From DASUPK01 sp963736305 (lineage in GTDB: Bacteria; Actinomycetota; Thermoleophilia; Solirubrobacterales; 70-9): a DNA stretch of 64,000 nt. Location: positions 464,091-528,090 of the forward strand of contig CAVTOD010000007.1 of NCBI GenBank assembly GCA_963736305.1. The letters run 5' to 3'. How positions within the stretch are numbered: position 1 is the stretch's first letter; each line of letters starts with the position of its first letter. Position numbers and translations under genes: made by a program. This document shows, one piece after another, positions 55,012-64,000 of the stretch. Below the pieces are notes generated by a model. That model ran no database searches. It was not told the origin of the DNA and worked only from the letters and a program-made list of their open reading frames with translations.

Positions 55012-56358
55012 GTGCTGGAGCTGGACCGGATCGACATCCCGGGCCTGGCGACCGCGCTGGGCCAGCGGCTGCGCGCCGCGGGGGTCCCGGTCACGCCCGA
55101 GCGCTCGGCCCGTTTCGCGCGCTCGCTGTCGCTGATCGCGCCGCAGCGTCGCAGCGACCTCTACTGGACGGCGCGAGCGGTCTTCGTCTCCTCCCAGGCG
55201 CAGCTGCCGACGTTCGACCGCGTCTTCGCGGCCGTCTTCGACCCCGCGCTGGAGCCCGACGAGGAACGCGGCGACCCGTACACGCCGACGTTGAGCGGCT
55301 CGCAGTCCAGCGAGCGCCCACCCGACCCGCAGCGCTCGATCCGTCCCCGGGGAGCGCGAGAACGAGCGGTCCGGCGGCATGCGCGGCACCTCCTCGGAGC
55401 CCAGCACCGAGGACCAGGAGCGCGAGATCGAGGTGCCGCTGGCGATGGCCAGCGAGGAGGAGCGCCTGGGCGAGAAGCGGTTCGAGGAGCTCGAGCCCGA
55501 CGAGCTGGAGCGGATCCGGCGGATGATGAGCGAGCTGGAGCTGGCGGCGCCGCGGCGGCTCTCGCGCCGCAGGCGGCGCGCCCGCAGAGGCGAGCAGCTC
55601 GACCTGCGGCGAACCCTGCGCAGCAGCCTCCGGACCGGCGGCGACCCGATGACGCTCGCCAGGCGCCGCCGGCGCACGCGGCCACGGCGGCTGGTGCTGA
55701 TCTGCGACATCTCGGGCTCGATGGAGCCCTACGCCGCGCGCCTACCTGCACCTGATGACCTCCGCGGTCGCCAGCGGCGCCCCGGCGGAGGCCTTCGTCT
55801 TCGCCACGCGCCTGACCCGGCTGACCCGCGCGCTCGGAGGGCGAAACCCGGAGCTCGCGATCCAGCGCGCCGCCGAGGCCGCTCCCGGACTGGTCCAGCG
55901 GGACCCGGATCGGAGAGGCGCTGCGGACCTTCAACGACCGCTACGGGCGCCGCGGCATGGCGCGCGGCGCCGTCGTCGTGATCCTCTCCGACGGCTGGGA
56001 GCGCGCCGACCCGGCCCTCGTCGGGCGCGAGATGGAGCGGCTGGCGAGGCTCGCCCACCGCATCGTCTGGGTCAACCCGCGCGTCAGCGCCCCGGGCTTC
56101 ACGCCGTCGGCCAGCGGCATGGCCGCCGCCTTGCCCCACTGCGACGCGCTGGTCAGCGGCGACTGCCTGGACGCCCTGGACGAGGTGGCCGAGGCGATGG
56201 TGGGTGGAGACTCCCCCGCCGAGCGCGCAGCCTGGCGTCCCTCTCGAGCCGCCGAGGGCGAGGAGCCCTCCTGGCCGAGCGCCGAGCCCACCGAGGCGCA
56301 GCGGCCGGTGCCGATGCCGAGCGGCTACAGCCCCAAGCGGGGGAGGACGACCTCGTGA
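55012..56358 (+). CDS. coxE: CoxE-type vWA protein (three frameshifts)
   Basis: About 449 aa from GTG at 55012. N-terminal DYWTARAVF-type YWTARAVFVSSQAQLPTFDRV and ERAVFDPALEP-like region, then RPRRLVLICDISGSMEPYA with a MIDAS DxSxS motif, and AVVVILSDGWERADP. Shifts near 55345, 55738 and 55903. CoxE works with the MoxR ATPase CoxD in active-site maturation of CODH. No membrane helix. Confidence 0.85.
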
Positions 56359-56383
56359 GATCATCGACACCGAGGAGGGCTGG

Positions 56384-56605
56384 ATGACCGAGCCGAAGCA
56401 GAGGACATGCGCATTTCCCGGCTGCGAGGTCGAGATCGGCCCCACCCCCGAACACGGGGGGCCGGTACCGGGCTACTGCGACGATCCGGACCACAACGCC
56501 CACAGCGTCTACTGGGCACTCAAGCGGGGCGAGGGCCACGCTTCTCCCGACACCGCCGCCAGGCTCGACCTGCCGGCCTTCCAGAAGGGCTCGAACGATG
56601 GCTGA
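56384..56605 (+). CDS. Cys-rich small protein of the cox cluster, 73 aa
   Basis: SD GAGGAGG 6 nt before ATG. CAFPGCEVEIGPTPEHGGPVP and GYCDDPDHNAHSVYWALKRG suggest a small zinc-binding fold (C-x4-C, then C and H). Overlaps the next gene by 8 bp. No family recognised; its place between coxE and a CoxL-like fragment suggests a cluster-specific role. Confidence 0.55.
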   Translation: MTEPKQRTCAFPGCEVEIGPTPEHGGPVPGYCDDPDHNAHSVYWALKRGEGHASPDTAARLDLPAFQKGSNDG

Positions 56606-57077
56606 CGACGCCGTGTACCGCGCAGCATTCATCCGCATGCACCCGACCGGCAAGGTGGTCCTGAGCCTCAGCGAGGCCTCGCAGGGCACCGAGGCGGAGC
56701 TCGCCGGGATCGTGGCCGAGGAGCTGGGCATCCCGCCCGAGGACGTCAAGGTCGTCCACGAGGACGACGACCGCTTCGGCGAAGGCAACAGCTTCAACTC
56801 GGCGCCCAGCGACGAGCTCGGGGCGAACGTCGCCGCGACGGCCCGCAAGCTGCGCAACAAGGCCCAGATCGTGGCCGCGGCGATGCTCGGGGTGTCCCCC
56901 GACTCCCTCAACTACGACAACGGCCACTGGACCGCCGAAGGGGCCGACCCGGAGGGGGTCAGGATCCAGGCGGTTGCGGCGCGCGCCTTCGGCGCCTTCG
57001 AGATGCCGGACGGACTCGACGGCTCGCTCGACGCCCAGACGACCTACAAGCTCGGGGCCGCGCAGCCTGCCGGCTGA
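56598..57077 (+). CDS. Stand-alone CoxL-like mini-domain protein
   Basis: 159 aa. HPTGKVVLSLSEASQGTEAELAGIVAEELGI aligns in its first part with CoxL residues HADGRAVLSISCQTQGQAHE and the following segment continues in parallel (VAEELGIPPEDVKVVHEDDD, VSPDSLNYDNGHW) to CoxL's VAEELGISPDEIQVRHGDTD and TSPDDLVWEKGRWY. It ends before the CoxL C-terminus and has no active-site loop. Either a chaperone-like decoy of the Mo subunit or a duplication remnant under selection. Confidence 0.6.
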   Translation: MADDAVYRAAFIRMHPTGKVVLSLSEASQGTEAELAGIVAEELGIPPEDVKVVHEDDDRFGEGNSFNSAPSDELGANVAATARKLRNKAQIVAAAMLGVSPDSLNYDNGHWTAEGADPEGVRIQAVAARAFGAFEMPDGLDGSLDAQTTYKLGAAQPAG

Positions 57078-57169
57078 GCGCCGGTCGCCCGCGCCCGTGG
57101 GCGGGGAAGGGCCGGGAGTACCCTTGAAACCCGAGGGATTTGAGTGTCTGAGCCGACGGAGCAACGCTG

Positions 57170-57901
57170 ATGGAGCGTCTGAGCCCCTATGTAGAGGCCA
57201 CGGTCGTGCGGGCGCAGAGCCCGACGAGCGTGCGGGCCGGCGACTCCGCCAAGGTCGGCGCCGACGGAACCATCGACGGATTCGTCGGTGGCGCCTGCGC
57301 CGAGGCCTCGGTGCGTCTTTACGCGCTGCGCTCGCTCCAGTCCGGTGACCCGGTGCTTCTGCGGATCCTCCCAAGCGGCGCCGAGGGCGAGCCAGCGGTC
57401 GAGGACGGCGCGGTCACCGTCAGGAACCCGTGCCTCAGCGGCGGGGCCCTGGAGATATTCCTGAAGCCGCAGCTACCCGCCGCCACCCTCCGCGTGGTCG
57501 GCACCACCCCGATCGCCCAGGCCCTGGCGGACCTGGGCCGCAGGCTCGGCTACGCGGTCGAGCAGGGCCCCGCCGAGGGGACCGAGCCCCGCGCCGACGA
57601 CGCCGCGGTCCTCGTCGCCTCACACGGGCACGACGAGGAGCGGATCCTCACCGCGGCGCTCCGCGACAAGGTCCCCTACGTCGGCCTCGTCGCCAGCGAG
57701 AAGCGCGGCACCGCCGTCAAGCAGTCGCTTGAGCTCTCGGAGGGGCAGCGCGACCAGCTGCACACTCCGGCGGGACTCGAGATCGGGGCCGAGACGCCAG
57801 AGGAGATCGCGCTCTCGATTCTCGCCGAGGTCGTCGCGCTGCGGCCCTCCGACGCCGCCGCGCGGCGCCTGCTTCCAGGGGAGCCCGAGCGCGCGGGGTA
57901 G
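57170..57901 (+). CDS. XdhC/CoxI-family protein (short)
   Basis: 243 aa. The N-terminal XdhC segment (VRAQSPTSVRAGDSAKVGADG, IDGFVGGACAEASV) and C-terminal Rossmann domain (TLRVVGTTPIAQALADLGRRL, ILTAALRDKVPYVGLVASEKRG) are shortened relative to CoxF. XdhC proteins hold and sulfurate or insert the Mo cofactor. The next sequence encodes a YHS domain one frame away, so a longer XdhC-YHS protein is likely. Confidence 0.8.
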   Translation: MERLSPYVEATVVRAQSPTSVRAGDSAKVGADGTIDGFVGGACAEASVRLYALRSLQSGDPVLLRILPSGAEGEPAVEDGAVTVRNPCLSGGALEIFLKPQLPAATLRVVGTTPIAQALADLGRRLGYAVEQGPAEGTEPRADDAAVLVASHGHDEERILTAALRDKVPYVGLVASEKRGTAVKQSLELSEGQRDQLHTPAGLEIGAETPEEIALSILAEVVALRPSDAAARRLLPGEPERAG

Positions 57902-57902
57902 T

Positions 57903-58110
57903 TCAGGCCGCCTCCGCGGCCGACTCCCGCGCGGAGCCCGAGCACGCGGCTCCGGTCGAGGTCGCGCTGGACCCGGTCTGCGGCATGGAGGTCGCCCTGA
58001 GCCCGGCGAGCATCCAGCTCGAGCGCGACGGGGAGCGCTTCTACTTCTGCTCCGAGGGCTGCCGCGACAGCTTCGCCGCTGAGGGAGCGCACGGTGCCGC
58101 AGTCGGTTGA
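57903..58110 (+). CDS. YHS-domain (possibly C-terminal part of the preceding XdhC)
   Basis: DPVCGMEVALSPASIQLERDG and FYFCSEGCRDSFAAEG are the YHS Cys-binding motif, which coordinates metal ions such as copper. There is no convincing start codon; the frame differs by one base from the XdhC gene directly upstream. Copper coordination next to a Cu-containing CODH would make it a candidate for Cu insertion. Confidence 0.65.
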
Positions 58111-58720
58111 GGGCCACCGGGCGCCGTTCGTCACCGGCCTCGTCCTCGCCGCGGGCGGCTCCCGCCGCCTCGGCGAGCCGAAGCAGCTGCTGCCCTACGG
58201 GGGCGGAACCCTGCTCGACCACACGCTCTCGACTGCCCGCCACTGCGGCTTCGACCAGCTGATCGTCGCGCTGGGCGGCAGCTCCGACGAGGTGCGCCGC
58301 CGGGTGGACCTGTCGGGGGCCGAGACGGTCGACAACCGTGACTTCGGAGAAGGCTGCTCGTCGTCGATCGCGGCCGCGCTCGGCGCCGTCGACGAGCGCG
58401 CGCAGGTGCTCGTGCTGATGCTCGGGGACCAGCCGGGCGTCACCCCCGCGACCGTCGACAGCCTGTTGCTGGGGGGCACCGACGGTGCAAAGTTCACCGT
58501 CTGCCGGTATGACGACGGGCGCGGGCACCCGCTCGCATTCGGCCGAGAGCTGTTCGGCGAACTGGGCGAGCTGCATGGTGACAAAGCCGTCTGGAAGCTG
58601 ATGGACCGCTACGAGGACGAGGTGGTCGAGGTCCCGGTCGCCGGACCGATCCCGCGCGACATCGACACCCGCGAGGACTACGAGGCCGTGCTCGCCGCCG
58701 CCGGGATGGCGCCAGCGTGA
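58094..58720 (+). CDS. MobA/MocA-like molybdenum-cofactor nucleotidyltransferase
   Basis: 208 aa from GTG 58094. LAAGGSRRLGEPKQLLPYGG is the NTP-transferase signature, and LMLGDQPGVTPATVDSLL the metal/acceptor site. These enzymes attach CMP or GMP to molybdopterin; CODH carries the cytosine dinucleotide form, favouring MocA. It overlaps the CoxD gene by 4 bp. Confidence 0.82.
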   Translation: MPQSVEGHRAPFVTGLVLAAGGSRRLGEPKQLLPYGGGTLLDHTLSTARHCGFDQLIVALGGSSDEVRRRVDLSGAETVDNRDFGEGCSSSIAAALGAVDERAQVLVLMLGDQPGVTPATVDSLLLGGTDGAKFTVCRYDDGRGHPLAFGRELFGELGELHGDKAVWKLMDRYEDEVVEVPVAGPIPRDIDTREDYEAVLAAAGMAPA

Positions 58721-59637
58721 CCGCGCCGGTCCAGTCCATGGCCGATTCCGCGATCGGTGAGGCCGTGCCCGACATCAAGGCCCTCGAGCGCCGCCTCGAT
58801 GCGGCGGATTACCTGGCCGACACTGGGCTCGCCACCGCGTTGTTCCTCTCGCTGCGTCTGCCGCAGCCGCTGCTGCTGGAGGGCGAGGCCGGGGTCGGCA
58901 AGACGGAGGCCGCCAAGTCCCTTGCCGCGGCGCTGGACACGCCCCTGATCAGGCTCCAGTGCTACGAGGGGATCGACGCGTCGGAGGCGCTGTACGAGTG
59001 GAATTACCCGAGGCAGCTCCTGCGCATCCGCTCCACCGAATCCGCCGGCACCGAGCTGCGCGAGGAGGACCTGTTCAGCCGGGAGTTCCTGACCGCACGG
59101 CCGCTGCTGAGGGCGATCGAGCACCCCGGCCCGCTGCCCGCCGTCCTGCTGGTGGACGAGCTGGACCGCGCCGACGACGATTTCGAGGCGTTCCTGTTCG
59201 AGCTGCTCGCTGAGTCCAGCGTCACGATCCCCGAGATCGGCACGATCACCGCCGCGCAGCCCCCCGCCGTGATCCTGACCTCCAACCGGACCCGGGACCT
59301 GCACGACGCACTCAAGCGCCGCTGCCTGTACCACTGGATCGACTACCCGAGCCCGGATCGCGAGGTCGAGATCGTTCGCCGCCGCGTGCCCGGGACTGCC
59401 GTGGACCTGGCGACCGAGGCCGCAGAGGCGGTACGAAGGCTGCGAGGCAGCGACATTCAGAAGCCACCCGGGATCGCCGAGACGATCGACTGGGTGGCGG
59501 CGCTGGAGCTGCTCGGCGTCGAGCGTCTCGATTCCTCGGCCGCGGAGCGTACGCTGGGGTCGGTGCTGAAATATCGTGATGACCAGGAGCAGATAGCCGA
59601 GCGGGGCCTCGATTGGCTGGTCGGCTCCGATGCCTGA
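58717..59637 (+). CDS. coxD: CoxD-type MoxR AAA+ ATPase
   Basis: 306 aa. Walker A GEAGVGKT (56-63), Walker B VLLVDELDRADDDF, sensor PAVILTSNRTRDLHDAL. MoxR ATPases pair with vWA proteins (CoxE upstream) to mature the CODH active site, in CoxD's case the CuSMoO2 cluster. GTG start overlaps the previous gene. Confidence 0.9.
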   Translation: MTAPVQSMADSAIGEAVPDIKALERRLDAADYLADTGLATALFLSLRLPQPLLLEGEAGVGKTEAAKSLAAALDTPLIRLQCYEGIDASEALYEWNYPRQLLRIRSTESAGTELREEDLFSREFLTARPLLRAIEHPGPLPAVLLVDELDRADDDFEAFLFELLAESSVTIPEIGTITAAQPPAVILTSNRTRDLHDALKRRCLYHWIDYPSPDREVEIVRRRVPGTAVDLATEAAEAVRRLRGSDIQKPPGIAETIDWVAALELLGVERLDSSAAERTLGSVLKYRDDQEQIAERGLDWLVGSDA

Positions 59638-59652
59638 GGAAGAGGGATCGAG

Positions 59653-60756
59653 ATGAAGGACGTCATGGAGGTCGTCGAGGACTGGGTCAGCGAGGGCGAT
59701 CCGGTGGCGCTGGCCACGGTCGTCGACACGAAGAAGTCGGCTCCACAGCCGCCTGGCACCAAGATGGCGATCAACGAAGCAGGCAGGATGGCGGGGGCGG
59801 TCTCCGGAGGCTGCGTCGAAGGACAGGTCGTGCAGGTGGCCGAGGGGATCCTGAAGGGGGACGCGCCGCAGCTGCTCAACTACGGGATCGCCGACGAGGA
59901 AGCCTGGGACGTCGGGCTGCCCTGTGGCGGCGAGATCTCGATCTGGGTGGAGGCCTATGAGGACGACGGTCTGCAGGGGCGCTTCAAGAAACTCGGCCTG
60001 AAGGGCGAGCGAGCCGCTCTGACCACGGTGCTCGAGGGACCCGGCAGCATCGGCGCGAAGCTTCTCGTGCTTGAGGACGGAACCAGCGAGGGCTCGCTCG
60101 GCGATCCCGCCCTCGACGCCGTCGCGGCTGAGACGGCCGAGGCCGCGCTCTGGTCTGAGCGCAGCCAGCTTTACGAGCACGAGGGCAGCACGCTGTTCGT
60201 GGACGTCGTGGCCCCGCCGCCGCGGTTGATGATCTTCGGGGCAGTGGATTTCGCCGCCCAGCTGGCCGCCGCCGCCAAGCTGGCCGGGTGGCGCGCCTTC
60301 GTAGTCGATCCGCGCAAGCGCTTCGCGACCGCCGACCGCTTCCCCGAGGCGGAGCGGGTGATCGCGGCCTGGCCCGATAAGGCGATCCCCGAGCTCGGCG
60401 GGATCGATCGCGCAACCTCGATCGCGGTCCTCACCCACGACCCCAAGCTCGACGACGCGGTGCTCAAGATCGCCCTGCGCTCGGAGGCCCAGTACATCGG
60501 CGCCATGGGAAGCCGCCGCGCCCAGGCCAAGCGCCGCGAGCGCCTGCTCGCCGAGGGCCTCACCGACGAGGAACTCGAACGCCTTGCGGCCCCCATCGGG
60601 CTCGACATCGGCGCCCTCTCTGCCCCGGAGACCGCGATCTCGATCCTCGGCGAGATCACGGCGGTCCGTCGTGGACGCGAGGGAGGCCGGCTGAAGACCG
60701 TCAAGGGCCGGATCCACGATGCGGCTCCCGACCGTGAAGTGGCGGCCGCGGGTTGA
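59653..60756 (+). CDS. coxF: XdhC/CoxF-family Mo-cofactor maturation protein
   Basis: 367 aa. Complete two-domain XdhC: N-terminal ATVVDTKKSAPQPPGTKMAI, AVSGGCVEGQVVQ, DVGLPCGGEISIWVE; C-terminal Rossmann PRLMIFGAVDFAAQLAAAAK with YIGAMGSRRAQAKRRERL and APIGLDIGALSAPETAISIL. Longer than the CoxI-like copy at 57170 and close to typical XdhC length. Acts as a cofactor carrier for CODH. Confidence 0.9.
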   Translation: MKDVMEVVEDWVSEGDPVALATVVDTKKSAPQPPGTKMAINEAGRMAGAVSGGCVEGQVVQVAEGILKGDAPQLLNYGIADEEAWDVGLPCGGEISIWVEAYEDDGLQGRFKKLGLKGERAALTTVLEGPGSIGAKLLVLEDGTSEGSLGDPALDAVAAETAEAALWSERSQLYEHEGSTLFVDVVAPPPRLMIFGAVDFAAQLAAAAKLAGWRAFVVDPRKRFATADRFPEAERVIAAWPDKAIPELGGIDRATSIAVLTHDPKLDDAVLKIALRSEAQYIGAMGSRRAQAKRRERLLAEGLTDEELERLAAPIGLDIGALSAPETAISILGEITAVRRGREGGRLKTVKGRIHDAAPDREVAAAG

Positions 60757-60761
60757 TCGGG

Positions 60762-60950
60762 ATGCCCCTCGACGGCATTCCGCTGGTCGCCCACGTGGCC
60801 GGCATCCCGGTCGAGGAGGTCCTGCCGGGCGTGCTCGCCTGCGGCTTCCTCGGCGTCCGAGTGGCGAGCGTGTCCCTTCGGAATCGTTTGGGCCGGTCCT
60901 CGGGGCGCAGGTCCAAGGCCGGCAGGGCCTCGGACCGGAACCCCCAATGA
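60762..60950 (+). CDS. Small hypothetical protein coupled to moaA
   Basis: 62 aa from ATG at 60762 (65 aa from TTG 60753, which overlaps the coxF stop). PLVAHVAGIPVEEVLPGVLACG then a basic tail. Stop overlaps the moaA ATG by 4 bp, an organisation that favours a real gene. Confidence 0.4.
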   Translation: MPLDGIPLVAHVAGIPVEEVLPGVLACGFLGVRVASVSLRNRLGRSSGRRSKAGRASDRNPQ

Positions 60951-61945
60951 CCCCGCGGGATCCCCTTGTCGACGGACACGGCCGGCTGATCGGCGATCTG
61001 CGCCTTTCGGTGGTCGACCGCTGCAACTTCCGCTGCCAGTACTGCATGCCCGCCGACGGGCTTCCTTGGCTCGATCGCTCCGAGATCCTGACCTTCGAGG
61101 AGACCCAGCGGCTGGTCAGCCTGTTCGCCTCGATGGGGGTCGCGGAGCTGAGGTTGACCGGCGGAGAGCCACTGGTCCGGAAAGAGTTCCCAAAGCTGGT
61201 TTCGATGCTGCGCCCCATCCAGGGCCTGCGCGAGATCTCGGTCACCACGAACGGCTTTCTGCTCGAGCGTGACGCCGAGGCGCTGGTGCGGGCGGGGGTG
61301 GACAGGTTCAACGTATCGGTGGACTCCCTGGCGCGGGATGCCTTCTTCAAGATCACCCGCCGCGACGCGCTGGCGCAGGTGATGCGCGGGCTCGAGGCAC
61401 TCGCCGCGTTTCCCGAGATTCGGCCGATCAAGGTGAACGCGATCGCGATGCGTGACTTCACCGAGCACGAGGTGCTCCGCTTTTGCGAGCTCGCCCGGTC
61501 AACGGACTACCAGGTGCGCTTCATCGAGTTCATGCCGCTCGATGCGGATCAGAGCTGGACGCCCGACTCGGTGCTGGCGGGAGCCGAGATCAGGTCGATC
61601 GACGAAACCGCCGGCGAGCTCGTGGAGGTTCCGCGTGAGCCGCACGCGACCGCCCGGGTCTATCGGTTCGCCGATGGATCCGGCGAGATCGGTTTCATCA
61701 ACCCGGTCTCGGAGCCGTTCTGCGCAGACTGCAACCGCGTCCGCCTCACCTCCGACGGGAAGCTCCGCACCTGCCTGTTCTCGATTCACGAGACCGACCT
61801 GCGCGGTCCCCTGCGTTCGGGGGCCAGTGACGACGAGCTCGAGGTGCTGATCCGAGACGCGGTCTGGCAGAAGGAGCTCAAGCACCACATCAACGAGCCC
61901 GGCTTCCGCCGGCCACCGCGGTCGATGAGCCAGATCGGCGGCTAG
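60947..61945 (+). CDS. moaA: GTP 3',8-cyclase MoaA
   Basis: 332 aa. Radical-SAM motif CNFRCQYC (C26, C30, C33), LRLTGGEPLVRKEF and the C-terminal [4Fe-4S] site FCADCNRVRLTSDGKLRTC; ends in GG as functional MoaA proteins do. It catalyses the first step of molybdopterin biosynthesis. Its TAG stop lies in the target-site duplication of an IS element. Confidence 0.93.
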   Translation: MTPRDPLVDGHGRLIGDLRLSVVDRCNFRCQYCMPADGLPWLDRSEILTFEETQRLVSLFASMGVAELRLTGGEPLVRKEFPKLVSMLRPIQGLREISVTTNGFLLERDAEALVRAGVDRFNVSVDSLARDAFFKITRRDALAQVMRGLEALAAFPEIRPIKVNAIAMRDFTEHEVLRFCELARSTDYQVRFIEFMPLDADQSWTPDSVLAGAEIRSIDETAGELVEVPREPHATARVYRFADGSGEIGFINPVSEPFCADCNRVRLTSDGKLRTCLFSIHETDLRGPLRSGASDDELEVLIRDAVWQKELKHHINEPGFRRPPRSMSQIGG

Positions 61946-61946
61946 C

Positions 61947-62965
61947 TGTAGTTCCTAACCAGGTTGTTCCTGGAGCTCAGCGAGCCGAGATCCGGGCGGC
62001 CGGTGGCCGAGGGAGCCGTGTCGTCTGCGGTAGTTGTAGTGGTCGAGCCAGAAAGGCAGAGTCTCTCTGCGCTCCTGGGAGGAGCTGAACAACCTCCCAT
62101 AAGCCCACTCACGCAACATCGTCTGGATGAAGCGCTCGGCCTTGCCGTTGGTCTGGGGTCGGTAGGGACGAGTGCGAAGGTGCCGCAGGCGGAGCTCCCG
62201 GCAGGTGGCGGCGTGGATCGTCGAGACGTAAGGCGAGCCGTTGTCGGTCATCACCCGCTTGACCGAGACGCCGCGTTCCGCGAACCAGGCAACCGCTCGG
62301 CGCAGGAAGCCCGCAGCGGTCTGCCCCTTCTCGTCGGGAAGGACCTCGACGTAGGCGAGCCGGGTGGCGTCGTCGATCGCGACGTGGCAGCACTCCCAGC
62401 CGTAGCCCCGGCTTGCGTGGCGATCGCCAATGACGCGCTTGCCGGCCACCGCGAAGCGCCCGAGCTTCTTGACGTCGACGTGGATCAGCTCGCCGGGCCG
62501 GGAACGCTCGTAGCGGTTGGGCGGCTCGGGCGGCTCAAGCCGCGAGCGCTTGCCGAGGCCGATCCGGCGAAGCCAAAGCGAGACGGTCGAGAGGGCCATG
62601 CCAAGGATCTCCGCGATCTCCGCCGCGGTCATCCGCAGGCGGCGCAGGCGCTCGATCGCCTCGATGCGATCGGCCGGAGTTCTCGAGGGCACCCGCCTGG
62701 GCGCCGAGGAGCGGTCTGTCATCGACTCGCCTCGCCGGCGGCGGCCCACTCACTTGGCGACGGTTCTCTTGCTCACCCCGGCGCCGTCTGCGGCCCGGGC
62801 ATAGCTCCAACCTTCCTCGATCACCCGCCTTGTGAGCAGCTCGCGGGAATTCGGGCAGGTCTTGGCGTTAGCGTGGATGTTCATCCGGTGATCTCCTTGG
62901 GTCTGGGTGGTCAGCACCCCCAGCCTCCAAGGAGGCCCGGATGAACAACGTTCTTAGGAGCTACA
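61947..62965 (-). mobile_element. IS481-family insertion sequence, complete
   Basis: 1,019 bp. Imperfect terminal inverted repeats start TGTAG at both ends (left TGTAGTTCCTAACCAGGTTG, right complement TGTAGCTCCTAAGAACGTTG). Flanked by 6-bp GCTAGC at 61941-61946 and 62966-62971, a likely target duplication. It lies between the stop codons of convergent moaA and the ABC ATPase gene, so neither gene is disrupted. Confidence 0.85.
61955..62884 (-). pseudogene. IS481 transposase with an internal stop
   Basis: Coding from ATG 62884 to TAG 61955. Residues 1-44 contain the N-terminal HTH (REGWSYARAA-type EEGWSYARAADGAGVSKRTV), then TGA replaces an expected Trp (AK-stop-VGRRRR). From 62749 (GTG) a second HTH and the rve core follow: RLRMTAAEIAEILGMALSTV, GELIHVDVKKLGRF, MTDNGSPYVST and TRPYRPQTNGKAERFIQ with the DDE residues Asp, Asp, Glu. 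Inactive as written unless the stop is an error or is read through. Confidence 0.85.
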
Positions 62966-62970
62966 GCTAG

Positions 62971-64000
<1,030 letters not shown>

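Overview
The window is high-GC, densely packed DNA with strong Shine-Dalgarno sites, many 1-4 bp stop/start overlaps and frequent GTG/TTG starts. An F420-type PPOX protein, amphi-Trp, DUF1622, HdeD and form I CO dehydrogenase genes all point to an actinobacterium, most likely class Thermoleophilia (Solirubrobacterales/Gaiellales-like). That placement is inference from gene content; there is no rRNA or intact tRNA gene here. Many genes carry clean 1-2 nt frameshifts with intact coding on both sides, most densely at 49.1-55.9 kb. Draft or long-read assembly error is the simplest explanation, but real decay cannot be excluded from sequence alone.

Layout. 0-6.3 kb: two secreted ice-binding-like (DUF3494) proteins, an L,D-transpeptidase with a 185 bp partial duplicate, a DUF1801 protein and a large secreted serine hydrolase. 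7.0-9.5 kb: a NarL-type histidine kinase, its overlapping response regulator and an orphan receiver protein. 9.6-14.1 kb: accessory DNA punctuated by three copies of a tRNA 3'-end repeat (two more lie at 43.8 and 46.6 kb), carrying small secreted/lipoprotein genes, an NAD(P)H oxidoreductase, an NTF2-like protein and a DUF1622 pair. 14.1-17.8 kb: an SDR, a carboxymuconolactone-decarboxylase-like protein and two overlapping KAS III-like genes.

17.9-43.1 kb is a general-stress region: Hsp20/amphi-Trp/AI-2E transporter operon, a large LuxR (MalT-like) regulator, lipid kinase, PAP2 phosphatase, three paralogous coiled-coil proteins, HD hydrolase, HdeD, DUF1003, DUF1269, UspA, GH15 trehalase/glucoamylase and several membrane proteins. 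Nine copies of one 30 bp element (ATCAC-N10-TGACG-N5-TCACC), most of them 40-60 nt ahead of these starts, tie the region together as a probable regulon. A TetR-controlled aromatic catabolic operon (two flavin hydroxylases, one-domain extradiol dioxygenase, FAH-family hydrolase, PPOX protein, DoxX-like protein) sits inside it at 25.5-31.9 kb.

43-47 kb: an intact hicB with a frameshifted hicA, a deleted second copy of the pair, tRNA-end repeats and a thioredoxin-reductase-like flavoprotein lacking the redox CxxC. 47-64 kb is a molybdenum/CO-oxidation island: sulfite-oxidase-like protein with its reductase, YceI, coxG, five coupled small membrane-protein genes of unknown function, coxMSL (form I, AYRCSFR active-site loop), coxE, two unusual small genes, two XdhC/CoxF-type genes, a YHS domain, a MobA-like cytidylyltransferase, MoxR/CoxD, moaA, an IS481-family element inserted between the convergent stop codons of moaA and a ModC-like ATPase gene, and that ATPase running off the window end.

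Most interesting: the shared stress element, the five-gene membrane module inside the cox cluster, the stand-alone CoxL-like mini-protein, and the tRNA-end repeat array.
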